From an uncultured Bacilli bacterium (GTDB lineage: Bacteria > Bacillota_I > Bacilli_A > RF39 > UBA660): a stretch of DNA of 35,205 bases. Shown piece after piece: positions 21,019-30,851 of this stretch. Where the stretch lies: assembly GCA_947598395.1 (NCBI GenBank), contig CANQFG010000001.1:81894-117098 (forward strand), written 5' to 3'. A program made the position numbers and the translations under genes. Numbering within the stretch: the stretch's first letter is position 1; every line of letters begins with the position of its first letter. A model generated the notes under the pieces. The model had not been told where the DNA came from. It was given only the letters and a program-made list of their open reading frames with translations, and ran no database searches.

Positions 21019-21630
21019 ATGGATATAAAAGTATTTGAAGGTAAAGATGAAAAGGAAATTTTGGCTAATGTATATGCGGAACTAAATTGTACCGAAGATG
21101 ATATCTTATACAATGTTACCAAAGAGAAGACGGGGTTACTTAAAAAGGAAGTCGTTAAAGTCAATGTCATAACCCTTAATGCCGTCGTCGAGTTTCTCAA
21201 AAATTATCTCAAATTTTTGACGAAAGATATGGGATTAGAAGTATCATTTGAGTCCAAAATTCGGGCGCGTCAAATAACTATAAAGATGTATTCCGATAAT
21301 AATAGCATATTAATTGGCAAAAATGGTCAAACCCTTCAAGCTTTGACGATGATCGTCAAACAAGTCATTTACAATCAAATACACCAATATCCGTATATAT
21401 TACTCGATGTTGAAAATTATAAAGAAAAACAAGAAAAGTATCTTGAAAGATTAGCTAAGAATGTTGCTCGTGAGGTGGCTCAAACGAAAGTTGAAGTTGC
21501 CCTTGAAAATATGAATTCTTATGAGCGAAGAATTATCCATAATTATCTATCTGAAAATAAAAAGGTTTATACGATAAGTGAAGGTGAAGAACCACATCGT
21601 CATGTCATTATTAAACCAAAAGAAGAATAA
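21019..21630 (+). CDS. khpB: RNA-binding protein KhpB/Jag (Jag_N, KH, R3H)
   Basis: SILIGKNGQTLQALTMIVKQV (KH) and MNSYERRIIHNYLSENKKVYTISEGEEPHRHVIIKP (R3H). Confidence 0.93.
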   Translation: MDIKVFEGKDEKEILANVYAELNCTEDDILYNVTKEKTGLLKKEVVKVNVITLNAVVEFLKNYLKFLTKDMGLEVSFESKIRARQITIKMYSDNNSILIGKNGQTLQALTMIVKQVIYNQIHQYPYILLDVENYKEKQEKYLERLAKNVAREVAQTKVEVALENMNSYERRIIHNYLSENKKVYTISEGEEPHRHVIIKPKEE

Positions 21631-21644
21631 TCTTGGTTCGCGTT

Positions 21645-21667
21645 AAAGAGGCTTAAGACCTCTTTTT
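21645..21667 (+). terminator. Intrinsic terminator after jag
   Basis: AAAGAGG-CTTAAGA-CCTCTTT followed by TT. Confidence 0.75.
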
Positions 21668-21734
21668 ACAATTCCTTAAAAAAATGCTATAATACGTTAG
21701 CAAAGGAAATCCGTTAAAGAGAGAAGGGGTTTTT

Positions 21735-23087
21735 GTGGATGAGAATATCTGTGCTATTTCGACGGCCTTAGGGGTTGGGGCCATTTCCATTGTTCGGGCT
21801 ACGGGACCAGATGTTATTAAAATTATTAATAGTATATTTAAGGGTAAAGATTTGACTAAAGTTGCAAGTCATACGCTTAATTACGGTCATATTGTCGAAA
21901 ATGGGGAAGTAGTAGATGAAGTATTAGTTAGCATCATGAAAAGTCCTCATACCTTTACCGGTGAAGATATTGGCGAAATCAATTGTCATGGGGGAGTTGC
22001 CACGACGAAGCGGATACTAGAATTGCTCTTAACGCATGGCTTTCGTCTTGCCGAACCCGGTGAATTTACGAAACGGGCCTTTTTAAATGGTCGCATCGAT
22101 TTAGTTGAGGCAGAAAGTGTCAATGATCTCATCGCAGCGGAGACGGAGAGTTCGCGCAAGTATGCTATGAATCATTTAGAGGGCAATATCTCGCGGATAA
22201 TTAAAGATATGCGTCAGGAATTAGTCGAATTGAGGGCCCATTTTGAGGTTAATTTCGATTATCCGGAAGAGATGGATAATCCGGAAATTACGCATGCTAT
22301 CGTCTTAGAAAAGCTGGAATCGCTACGAGAAAAATTAGAAAAATTGCTGGAGACGAGTCAAAATGGTCAATTGATTAAAAATGGTTTAGATGTGGCCATT
22401 ATTGGCCGGCCCAACGTCGGCAAGAGCAGCATATTAAACCATTTGCTCGATGAGAATAAGGCAATCGTTACCGATATTGCGGGAACGACGCGGGATATCG
22501 TCGAGGGAAGTATTACCTTAGAGGGAATTAAAATTAATTTAATCGATACGGCGGGAATTCGCGATACTTCGGATATTGTAGAACATATTGGCGTCGAAAA
22601 GAGCTTAGAGATATTGAAGAGGGCCGATTTAGTTATCTTTGTCTTTAGCAATGACGAAGAACTTACGCCATTAGAAAGAAATTTATTAAAAAGTAATTTC
22701 GATGTTAAAAAGATTATCTTTATCAACAAAGATGATTTAACGAAAAAAATTAAGTTAGATGATATCGATGGGCAAGTCGTCTATGGAAATACCGTTACGC
22801 CAACTGGTTTGGATGACTTAAAAGATGCGATTATCGCGATGTTCAATTTGGATGAAATAGCTAGTAAGGATTATAATTATTTGGCCAATGCGCGCCAAAT
22901 TGCCTTGGTCAAAAATGCCAATACTGCCATTTTAAATGCCATCGAAAGTACGAAAAATAGCATACCTTTGGAAATGGTGGCTATCGATATCGATGAGGCC
23001 TACAATTTCTTAGGGGAAATAATTGGGGCCACATATAAAGATGAATTATTAGATGAAATATTTTCTAAATTTTGTTTGGGAAAATAA
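21735..23087 (+). CDS. mnmE: tRNA modification GTPase MnmE
   Basis: GRPNVGKSSILNHLL, DTAGIRDT, C-terminal FSKFCLGK; GTG start. Confidence 0.97.
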   Translation: MDENICAISTALGVGAISIVRATGPDVIKIINSIFKGKDLTKVASHTLNYGHIVENGEVVDEVLVSIMKSPHTFTGEDIGEINCHGGVATTKRILELLLTHGFRLAEPGEFTKRAFLNGRIDLVEAESVNDLIAAETESSRKYAMNHLEGNISRIIKDMRQELVELRAHFEVNFDYPEEMDNPEITHAIVLEKLESLREKLEKLLETSQNGQLIKNGLDVAIIGRPNVGKSSILNHLLDENKAIVTDIAGTTRDIVEGSITLEGIKINLIDTAGIRDTSDIVEHIGVEKSLEILKRADLVIFVFSNDEELTPLERNLLKSNFDVKKIIFINKDDLTKKIKLDDIDGQVVYGNTVTPTGLDDLKDAIIAMFNLDEIASKDYNYLANARQIALVKNANTAILNAIESTKNSIPLEMVAIDIDEAYNFLGEIIGATYKDELLDEIFSKFCLGK

Positions 23088-23113
23088 CTTTCAATCACAA
23101 GGGAGGAAATTTT

Positions 23114-24982
23114 ATGTATGACATAATTGTCGTTGGTGGTGGTCATGCCGGATGTGAAGCAGCTCATGCTGGGGCCATGCAAGGTTTAAAAGTGGCCTTA
23201 ATCACTGCCCGAATCGCTAATATTGCCGATATGCCATGTAATCCTTCGATCGGTGGAACGGCCAAAGGCATTGTCGTTCGCGAAATCGATGCCCTCGGTG
23301 GTTTGATGGGCCGCATTGCCGATATATCGCATTTACAAATGAAGATGTTAAATTCTAGTAAGGGGCCGGCTGTTAAAAGTCTACGGGCTCAAGGTGATAA
23401 AGTAATCTATCCTAAAAATATGCTCAAGGCCTTGCGGAGTTTAGATAATTTGGATATTATCGAAGCGATGATCGAAGACTTAATCGTCGAAGATAAGTGC
23501 ATAAAAGGGGTCATTACCGAAACGGGAAAAGAGTATACTTGTAAGACCTTAATTTTGACGACCGGGACATATTTAAAATCAAAAATTCTTGTGGGCTCGA
23601 CGAATAAACAAGAAGGACCCCATGGTGAAGCGACTAGCAAACATTTGAGTGATAAATTAAGAGCGTTAGGTTTTGAAATTCAACGACTAAAAACGGGAAC
23701 GCCGCAACGAATTGATCCGGAAACGGTCGATTACTCGAAATTAAATGTCGAAATGGGAGATATGACGCCATGGACCTTTTCCTTTGATTTAGAGCCCAGT
23801 TATGATGTCTCCGAGCAACGACCTTGTTATTTGGTCTATACGAATGAAAAGACGCATCAAATAATTCGCGGTAATTTGGAAAAATCGGCGATGTATGGTG
23901 GTTATGCCGAGGGAATTGGCCCCCGTTATTGTCCATCCATCGAAGATAAAGTCGTTCGTTTTAAGGATAAACCGCGCCATCAACTATTTTTGGAACCCGA
24001 AAGCAATTACTATCCCGATCTATATTTACAAGGTTTTTCGACTTCGATGCCCATTGACGTTCAAGAACAAATGGTTCATAGCTTAGTTGGTCTCGAACAT
24101 GCTAAAATTTTAAAATATGGCTATGCTATCGAATACGATGCCATAAATTCTCTGGAACTTATGCCGTCACTCGAAACGAAGATCATCAAAAATCTCTTTA
24201 CAGCTGGACAAATAAATGGCACTAGTGGCTATGAAGAAGCAGCCGGCCAAGGCCTTATTGCCGGAATCAATGCGGGTCTAAAGGTGCGCGGCAAAGAACC
24301 TTTGATCTTGAAACGCAACGAGGCCTACATTGGGGTTTTAATCGATGATTTGGTAACTAAAGGGACAAAAGAACCTTATCGCTTATTGACATCCCGAGCT
24401 GAATATCGTCTCATCTTGCGACACGATAATGCCGATTTAAGACTTCGCAAGTATGGCTATGAATGTGGATTGATAAATGAAGAACAATATGCTCGCTTAT
24501 TAAAAAAAGAACATGATATTGCCGATATTATGGCCAATTTAAAAGAAGTTACCATCAATTCCAAAAAGGCAAATTCTCAAATAAAGGAGGCTTTAGGGAG
24601 TTCATTAAATGGTGGAGTATCTTTATATAATCTCTTAAAGCGGCCCGAGATTAAAATTGAATATTTAAAGGAATATCTACCTAACGAGTACGCGCGGGAA
24701 ATCCTCGAGATTGTCGAAGTAATGGTTAAATATGAAGGTTATATTGCGAAGACGAATAAAGAAGTGGAACGCATGTTAAAACTTGAGGATAAACAAATTC
24801 CCGAAGATATAAACTATGATCTCGTCAAAAATTTGGCCAGCGAAGCACGGCAAAAATTGAAACTCGTAAGGCCTAAGAATATCGGTCAAGCCTCGCGCAT
24901 AAGCGGTGTTAATCCGGCCGATATATCCATTTTAATGGTTTATTTAAAAAAAGAATATAGTAAGGATAATAATCATGAATAG
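23114..24982 (+). CDS. mnmG: tRNA uridine-5-carboxymethylaminomethyl modification enzyme MnmG
   Basis: MYDIIVVGGGHAGCEAAHAGA; ATG at 23114 preceded by GGGAGG; the ORF-track start at 23072 overlaps mnmE. Confidence 0.97.
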   Translation: MYDIIVVGGGHAGCEAAHAGAMQGLKVALITARIANIADMPCNPSIGGTAKGIVVREIDALGGLMGRIADISHLQMKMLNSSKGPAVKSLRAQGDKVIYPKNMLKALRSLDNLDIIEAMIEDLIVEDKCIKGVITETGKEYTCKTLILTTGTYLKSKILVGSTNKQEGPHGEATSKHLSDKLRALGFEIQRLKTGTPQRIDPETVDYSKLNVEMGDMTPWTFSFDLEPSYDVSEQRPCYLVYTNEKTHQIIRGNLEKSAMYGGYAEGIGPRYCPSIEDKVVRFKDKPRHQLFLEPESNYYPDLYLQGFSTSMPIDVQEQMVHSLVGLEHAKILKYGYAIEYDAINSLELMPSLETKIIKNLFTAGQINGTSGYEEAAGQGLIAGINAGLKVRGKEPLILKRNEAYIGVLIDDLVTKGTKEPYRLLTSRAEYRLILRHDNADLRLRKYGYECGLINEEQYARLLKKEHDIADIMANLKEVTINSKKANSQIKEALGSSLNGGVSLYNLLKRPEIKIEYLKEYLPNEYAREILEIVEVMVKYEGYIAKTNKEVERMLKLEDKQIPEDINYDLVKNLASEARQKLKLVRPKNIGQASRISGVNPADISILMVYLKKEYSKDNNHE

Positions 24983-25691
24983 GGAAGTCTTTAAAGAAGA
25001 ATGCCAAAAATTAGGTATTCAGGTTAACGATGACATCTTAACAAAATTAGATATCTATGCCCAATTTTTAATTGAGTATAATCAAACGACTAATTTAACG
25101 GCGATAACGGATTTAGAAAGTATCTATTTAAAACACTTTTTTGATTCTCTAGCAATATGCCGAGCAATAGACCTTTTTCATGTTCATACCTTGGTCGATA
25201 TTGGTACGGGAGCTGGTTTTCCCGGCATGGTTTTGAAAATCGTATTTCCGCATTTAGATACGATATTGATTGATTCCAATAATAAAAAGACCAAATTTTT
25301 AGAATTATTATGTGCAAAATTATCCTTAGATCATATCCAAATATTAAATTGTCGTTCAGAAGATTTTGCCCGCCAAAATATCGATAAATTCGATTTAGTA
25401 ACCGCGCGGGCCGTTACGAATTTGCAAGTTCTTGCAGAAATTACCTTGCCAATGGTCAAAGTCGGGGGCTATTTCGTTCCCCTAAAGGGCAATATCGACG
25501 ATGAATTAAACCACGCTATGCCCATTATTGCCAAATTACAGGGAAGAATCGCTTTAAAGGAGGAATATCTTTTGCCTTTTGAAAATAGTCATCGGACCCT
25601 TCTTAAAATTCAAAAGACGGCTGCCAATCCGCATGGATATCCGCGCCCATTCGCGATTATCAAAAAAGCATTGAAAAACCACCAAAAATGA
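24975..25691 (+). CDS. rsmG: 16S rRNA (guanine-N7)-methyltransferase RsmG
   Basis: YNQTTNLTAI, DIGTGAGFPGMVLKI; follows mnmG. Confidence 0.96.
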   Translation: MNREVFKEECQKLGIQVNDDILTKLDIYAQFLIEYNQTTNLTAITDLESIYLKHFFDSLAICRAIDLFHVHTLVDIGTGAGFPGMVLKIVFPHLDTILIDSNNKKTKFLELLCAKLSLDHIQILNCRSEDFARQNIDKFDLVTARAVTNLQVLAEITLPMVKVGGYFVPLKGNIDDELNHAMPIIAKLQGRIALKEEYLLPFENSHRTLLKIQKTAANPHGYPRPFAIIKKALKNHQK

Positions 25692-25726
25692 AGTAAGATA
25701 AATTTAGAATAGAAAGGGTTGGTTTC

Positions 25727-26848
25727 ATGAAGATGGAGTCTCAAATTAGGTTAGTTAGCTTAGATCAAATTATTCCCAATCGGTTTCAACCGCGCTTACA
25801 ATTTGATCAAGAATCATTAACTGAACTTGCCAATTCAATTGTCGAACATGGAATCATTAATCCTTTAGTTGTGCGTCCCGTTGGCGATAAATTCGAAATA
25901 ATTGCTGGCGAAAGAAGATATAAAGCGGCAACGATTGCGGGACTTACGACGGTTCCCGTTATCATTGCCAATCTCGATGATAATGAATCAGCCGAAGTAG
26001 CTATTATCGAAAATGTGCAACGCAAAAATATGTCGCCCATCGAGGAAGCCCTTTCCTATAAAAAACTTTTAGATCGCAAATACGTTACCCAAGATCAATT
26101 GGCCAAGCGCTTGGGCATGTCCCAATCGGCAATTGCCAATAAGTTGCGCCTTCTAACGCTCGATGAAAACGTGCAAAAGGCCTTGAGTGACGAAAAGATC
26201 AGTGAAAGACATGCGCGGGCCCTTTTAAAAGTAACGGATAAGTTAAAACAAGTCGATCTTTTGAATAAGATCATTGCCGAGCGGTGGCCCGTCCGTCGCC
26301 TCGAAGAAGAAATTGACCAAATTTTAGGCAGTTATAAAAATACGACGACGATGACGGGAGGTATCAATAGTAATTCGCGGATCGACATCAATGTCGATGA
26401 TATTGTCGGCAATGCGCAAGATATCAACATTGGTTCGACGCCCATCTATACTTATCATAATGATACGCCCGTATCTAATCCGAAAAAGAAGGATTCCTTA
26501 TTTTTTAATAATTTAGAAAATGAAGCGGCCAACATGGATCCTACTTTAAGTTTTGGCTTTAATCCCTTTAAGACGACGCCGGTTCAAACACAAGAAATTG
26601 TACCAGAAGATGACTATGATGTCTTAGATGACGTGGTTTTAGCACAAGCTACGGAAGAAGCAAAGGCGGAACCAGAAACGGAAAAAACCATCATCGTCGA
26701 TGAGAAGAAAGAATACGAATCGATGGACGATGTCATTGCCGGCATCAAGAATATTATTGCCTCGGCTAAGAAAAATGGTGTTGCCGTCAATACCGAAGAA
26801 TTTAGCTTTGATAAACTATATCAAGTAATTGTTAAAATTGACAAATAA
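25727..26848 (+). CDS. noc: ParB-family protein, Noc-like
   Basis: GERRYKAA, ENVQRKNMSP, HTH SQSAIANKLRLL...SERHARALL as in Noc (not the SRxxIAN.LRLL...GHARAL of ParB); C-terminal GVAVNTEEFSFDKLYQVIVKI resembles Noc; located after rsmG. Confidence 0.88.
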   Translation: MKMESQIRLVSLDQIIPNRFQPRLQFDQESLTELANSIVEHGIINPLVVRPVGDKFEIIAGERRYKAATIAGLTTVPVIIANLDDNESAEVAIIENVQRKNMSPIEEALSYKKLLDRKYVTQDQLAKRLGMSQSAIANKLRLLTLDENVQKALSDEKISERHARALLKVTDKLKQVDLLNKIIAERWPVRRLEEEIDQILGSYKNTTTMTGGINSNSRIDINVDDIVGNAQDINIGSTPIYTYHNDTPVSNPKKKDSLFFNNLENEAANMDPTLSFGFNPFKTTPVQTQEIVPEDDYDVLDDVVLAQATEEAKAEPETEKTIIVDEKKEYESMDDVIAGIKNIIASAKKNGVAVNTEEFSFDKLYQVIVKIDK

Positions 26849-26880
26849 AAAAGAATCGAACGGGATTCTTTTAATTTTTT
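26849..26880. terminator. Bidirectional terminator between noc and pbp1A
   Basis: A-run, AAGAATC-GAACGG-GATTCTT, T-run. Confidence 0.8.
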
Positions 26881-28793
26881 ATATAGGGCAGTTGGGTACC
26901 ATCGATAAAATAGAATAGACTTTTAGATTTAGGCGAATAGGTACCCGATATGGGATTCATAGGCATGGCGATGACGTTGTCGGGCATCTCATACCATGAC
27001 GTTTCGGGATCGGTATCTTTTTCATAAAATTCGACGGTATCGAGCCAAATATTTTTGATCAATTTGGAATGCTTTTTTGCTACTTCGTTATTTTCATCAT
27101 TTCCGGCCCAAACGATCATTAGGATATCGCTATTGTAACCGGCAATCCAATAATCGTTATCCGTCGTTCCACTTTTTAAGGCATATTTGCGGCTTAACTT
27201 GCCATTTAAATATAGTACGGTAGGCGAATAGTAATCGACATAGGCATAGTCATAAGTATTGCGCATCATTTCATTGAGAATATAGGTAATGGATGGATCT
27301 AAGACATCCTCGCTCTTTTGCTTATGCGTATATAGGACATTGCCATTGATATCTTCGATGTGCTCGATAAAATAAAGATCATTATGCGTTCCCAAATTGG
27401 CCAGTGTCGCATAGGCAGTTGCATAATCGATCAAATTAATTTCGGTCGCCCCTAAAGCTAACGAGGGATTAGGACTTACATTTTCCTTTAATCCTGCCGA
27501 CTTTAGGGTATTGACTAAGGTTTCACTGCCCAAAAATAAATGCGTTTTGACGGCATAAATATTATCCGAATAGGCAAGGGCTGCACCCATTGTAATCTCT
27601 TTGTTGCCATAAGTATCGCCATAATTGGTCGGTGAATAAGTTTTATTTTCCGAAAAGACAAAAGTCGTTTTTTCGGATTTAAAAGTCGAAGCTTCCGTCA
27701 TTCCATTATTTAAAGCGGCATAATAGAGGAATGGTTTGATCGTCGAACCAACCTGTCTTTTGGCTTGTGTCGCACGATTATATTGACTCTTGGCATAATC
27801 TTTGCCACCGGTTAGGGCTAATACTTTGCCCGTCTTGGGATCGACGACAATGCTCGCATATTGGGTCTCTTCATCGCCACTATTTTCCTTAATCGATTGT
27901 TCCATCTTCGTCTGAGTATCGATATCTAAATTGGTAAATATTCGCAAACCACCGGATTTAATTAGATCGCGGGGAATATTCGTCAAGTCATATAGTTCTT
28001 GAATTACCGCATCTTGATAATACATCAAGGTATCTAAATTATTTGTTTGATGTTTGCCATAAAGGACGACGTTTTCTAAATCTAAATTATCGTATTCTTC
28101 TTGCGATAGCACGCCTTTATCGAACAACGCCTTGGCCACAATTTTGCTTCGCTTCATACAACTTTCAAAATTGGATATCGGATTATAGTTATTGGGACTT
28201 TTGGGAATTCCGGCTAAGATAATCGCCTCTTCCTTTGTTAAATCACTTACATCTTTGTTGAAATAGAAACTCGCCGCATCTTTAATTCCATAAATTCCTT
28301 GTCCAAAATAGATGGTATTTAGATACCCCTCTAATATCTCATCCTTGCTATAATGGGTCTCCAAGCGCACGGTTAAAAAAGCTTCTTCGATCTTTCTTTC
28401 CCATGTCTGTTCAAAAGTTAAAAAGAGATTTTTTACATACTGTTGCGAAATCGATGAAGCTCCCGCCGTAATACGTCCTTCTTTAATATTTTGGAGCATC
28501 GTCTTTATAATGCGAATGATATCAAAACCCTTATGATAATAAAAATACTGGTCCTCGATCGTTATTATATAATTTTGCAATTTCGTATCGATATTACTTA
28601 ATGCCACCCACTCGCTGTTGTTTGAACCCTGATAGACGACATTATCTTTATTATCATAAAGATAGAAGGAATTGGCAGTATTTAAGGCGATAGCTGGTGT
28701 AAAATAAGCATAGATATAAATACTCGCAATGATGACACAGCCACATATGCCTCCAAAAAAAGCCAATTTAAATAAAAATTTTATTTTATTCAC
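26871..28793 (-). CDS. Class A penicillin-binding protein (PBP1A family)
   Basis: Glycosyltransferase EDQYFYYHKGFD, ASSISQQYVKN; transpeptidase RQVGSTIKPF, YSDN, KSGTTDNDYW. Confidence 0.95.
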   Translation of the reverse strand: MNKIKFLFKLAFFGGICGCVIIASIYIYAYFTPAIALNTANSFYLYDNKDNVVYQGSNNSEWVALSNIDTKLQNYIITIEDQYFYYHKGFDIIRIIKTMLQNIKEGRITAGASSISQQYVKNLFLTFEQTWERKIEEAFLTVRLETHYSKDEILEGYLNTIYFGQGIYGIKDAASFYFNKDVSDLTKEEAIILAGIPKSPNNYNPISNFESCMKRSKIVAKALFDKGVLSQEEYDNLDLENVVLYGKHQTNNLDTLMYYQDAVIQELYDLTNIPRDLIKSGGLRIFTNLDIDTQTKMEQSIKENSGDEETQYASIVVDPKTGKVLALTGGKDYAKSQYNRATQAKRQVGSTIKPFLYYAALNNGMTEASTFKSEKTTFVFSENKTYSPTNYGDTYGNKEITMGAALAYSDNIYAVKTHLFLGSETLVNTLKSAGLKENVSPNPSLALGATEINLIDYATAYATLANLGTHNDLYFIEHIEDINGNVLYTHKQKSEDVLDPSITYILNEMMRNTYDYAYVDYYSPTVLYLNGKLSRKYALKSGTTDNDYWIAGYNSDILMIVWAGNDENNEVAKKHSKLIKNIWLDTVEFYEKDTDPETSWYEMPDNVIAMPMNPISGTYSPKSKSLFYFIDGTQLPYIKN

Positions 28794-28861
28794 AACTCTT
28801 CACCATTTATTATAATGAGACAAATTTAAATAATTATGATAAAATATGGCGAGGTGAAGCC

Positions 28862-29209
28862 ATGAATAAACTACATTTTACCCTTATAAATAATGATAAT
28901 ATAATTATCGATAAAGAAGCATCTTATATTGAATCAGAACAAAAGATAACTTTTCATATCGAAAATACTCTTTACTCTTTAGATTTAGAAAAGAAAATAT
29001 TTAATAAAAAAGATGCTGTAAAAGAAATAACGATCGAAATTGAAAAGCAAAATATCATAATTAATATGCTGGAAATAGATCATTCATTTGATATGCCAAT
29101 TGCCATAAAAAAATATGAAAATAAAAAGGAATTAATTGAATTAATGTATAGTTTAGAAGATGCGGAAAAAACTACTAACGTCATAAATATAAAACGGGAT
29201 ATAATTTAA
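28862..29209 (+). CDS. Hypothetical protein, possibly YwiB/DUF1934-like
   Basis: 115 aa beta-rich protein upstream of rpoE; family assignment rests mostly on position. Confidence 0.4.
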   Translation: MNKLHFTLINNDNIIIDKEASYIESEQKITFHIENTLYSLDLEKKIFNKKDAVKEITIEIEKQNIIINMLEIDHSFDMPIAIKKYENKKELIELMYSLEDAEKTTNVINIKRDII

Positions 29210-29211
29210 TG

Positions 29212-29239
29212 TTGACATCAATAAATATTATGATAAAAT
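29212..29239 (+). promoter_or_regulatory. Promoter upstream of rpoE (delta)
   Basis: TTGACA-16 bp-TAAAAT. Confidence 0.55.
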
Positions 29240-29321
29240 TAGTATTGTTTTAAGGAACAATAACATTTTTTCAAAATATCGCATATAATGTTTTGAAAAT
29301 ATATAGGAGGATAAGATAAAG

Positions 29322-29756
29322 ATGACTAAATTAACTAATGAAGAATTAGAGCAAATGTCTTATGCTGATGTAGCAAACCATATATTAACCGAAAACAAAA
29401 AGAAAATGAATATTCAAGATTTATTTGCTAAAGTAATCAAATTGATGGGATTACCAGAGAGTTATTTTGAAAGTAAAATTGGCGATTTCTTTGGATTATT
29501 ATCGACGGATAAACGCTTTATAATGTTAGAGAAGGGCTATTGGGATTTAAGAATAAATCACAGTAATAAAATTGTCCTCGATGATGAAGAAGAAGATGAG
29601 GAAGATATTTTGACAAATGACGAAGATATCGTTGCTTCGGATGATGATAATGAAGAGGTCAACTATGACGATGATTCCGTCGACGATGATGATGAGGATG
29701 ATGACTTAAAAGATTTAGTTATCCTCGATGAAGAACCAGGAGAAGATAGTATATAA
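29322..29756 (+). CDS. rpoE: DNA-directed RNA polymerase delta subunit
   Basis: N-terminal HARE-HTH-like domain (MSYADVANHILTENKKKMNIQDLFAKV) and long Asp/Glu tail. Confidence 0.9.
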   Translation: MTKLTNEELEQMSYADVANHILTENKKKMNIQDLFAKVIKLMGLPESYFESKIGDFFGLLSTDKRFIMLEKGYWDLRINHSNKIVLDDEEEDEEDILTNDEDIVASDDDNEEVNYDDDSVDDDDEDDDLKDLVILDEEPGEDSI

Positions 29757-29786
29757 TATTGCCCGATCTTTAGAAAAGGTGATTAT

Positions 29787-30851
29787 ATGATAGAGAGATT
29801 GGAAATAATAAAGAACCATTATGACGATTTGGAGAGGCAATTACTTGATCCTAAGATAATGGATAATTATGAAGAATTAATGCGCATTAATAAGGAAAAG
29901 AGTGCATTAGAGGAAACTGTCAAAAAATATGACGAGTATAATAAATTAAAGGAAAATATTGCCAGTTTAAAAGAATTAGTAAATGATCCCGAAATGGGGG
30001 AAATGGCCAGCAGTGAGTTGGAAGAGGCTAATGAAAAGTTCGATAAAGTAACTAAGGAATTAGAGATATTGTTGATTCCCAAAGATGAAAATGATGGGAA
30101 AGATATAATAATGGAAATTCGTGGAGCAGCCGGTGGCGATGAAGCGAATATCTTTGCTGGTGATTTATATCGTATGTATACGCGCTATGCTGAAAAACAA
30201 GGGTGGAAGACGGAAGTAATCAACGAAGTTCCCGGTACAGCAGGTGGTTATACCCAAATCGAATTTTCGATCAAAGGGGATAACGTGTATTCTAAACTAA
30301 AATTTGAAAGTGGCTCGCATCGCGTCCAACGCGTACCGACGACTGAATCGCAAGGGCGAATTCAAACCTCGACTGCGACTGTTGCCGTCATGCCCGAAGC
30401 GGAAGAATTTGATTATCAACTCGATATGAATGAAATCCGCATCGATATTACGCGAAGTAGTGGCAATGGCGGTCAAGGCGTCAATACGACGGATTCGGCC
30501 GTGCGGATAACACATATTCCCACGGGAATAATTGTCTATAGTCAAACGGAACGCAGTCAAATAAAGAATAAGGAAAAAGGTCTTAATATCATGAAGACGC
30601 GCCTATATAATTTGAAATTGCGCGAAAAAGAGGAAGCCGAAGGGGCGGAGAGACGCAATCAAATTGGAACGGGAAGTCGAGCTGAAAAAATTCGGACCTA
30701 TAATTATCCACAAAATCGCGTAACGGACCATCGTATCAATTTCAGTATTATGGAACTCGAACGCGTTATGGATGGATACCTCGATCCGATAATCGAAGCT
30801 TTGATTACCGAAGATCAAAGAAGAAAGCTCGAAAATGAACAAACTAGCTAA
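29787..30851 (+). CDS. prfA: Peptide chain release factor 1
   Basis: RGAAGGDEANIFAGDLYRMY, RSSGNGGQGVNTTDSAVR (GGQ), VPTTESQGR. Confidence 0.97.
   Translation: MIERLEIIKNHYDDLERQLLDPKIMDNYEELMRINKEKSALEETVKKYDEYNKLKENIASLKELVNDPEMGEMASSELEEANEKFDKVTKELEILLIPKDENDGKDIIMEIRGAAGGDEANIFAGDLYRMYTRYAEKQGWKTEVINEVPGTAGGYTQIEFSIKGDNVYSKLKFESGSHRVQRVPTTESQGRIQTSTATVAVMPEAEEFDYQLDMNEIRIDITRSSGNGGQGVNTTDSAVRITHIPTGIIVYSQTERSQIKNKEKGLNIMKTRLYNLKLREKEEAEGAERRNQIGTGSRAEKIRTYNYPQNRVTDHRINFSIMELERVMDGYLDPIIEALITEDQRRKLENEQTS

Noticed and set aside
23072-23113. Upstream start of mnmG
   Set aside because: Overlaps mnmE; ATG at 23114 has a strong RBS and the expected MnmG N-terminus.
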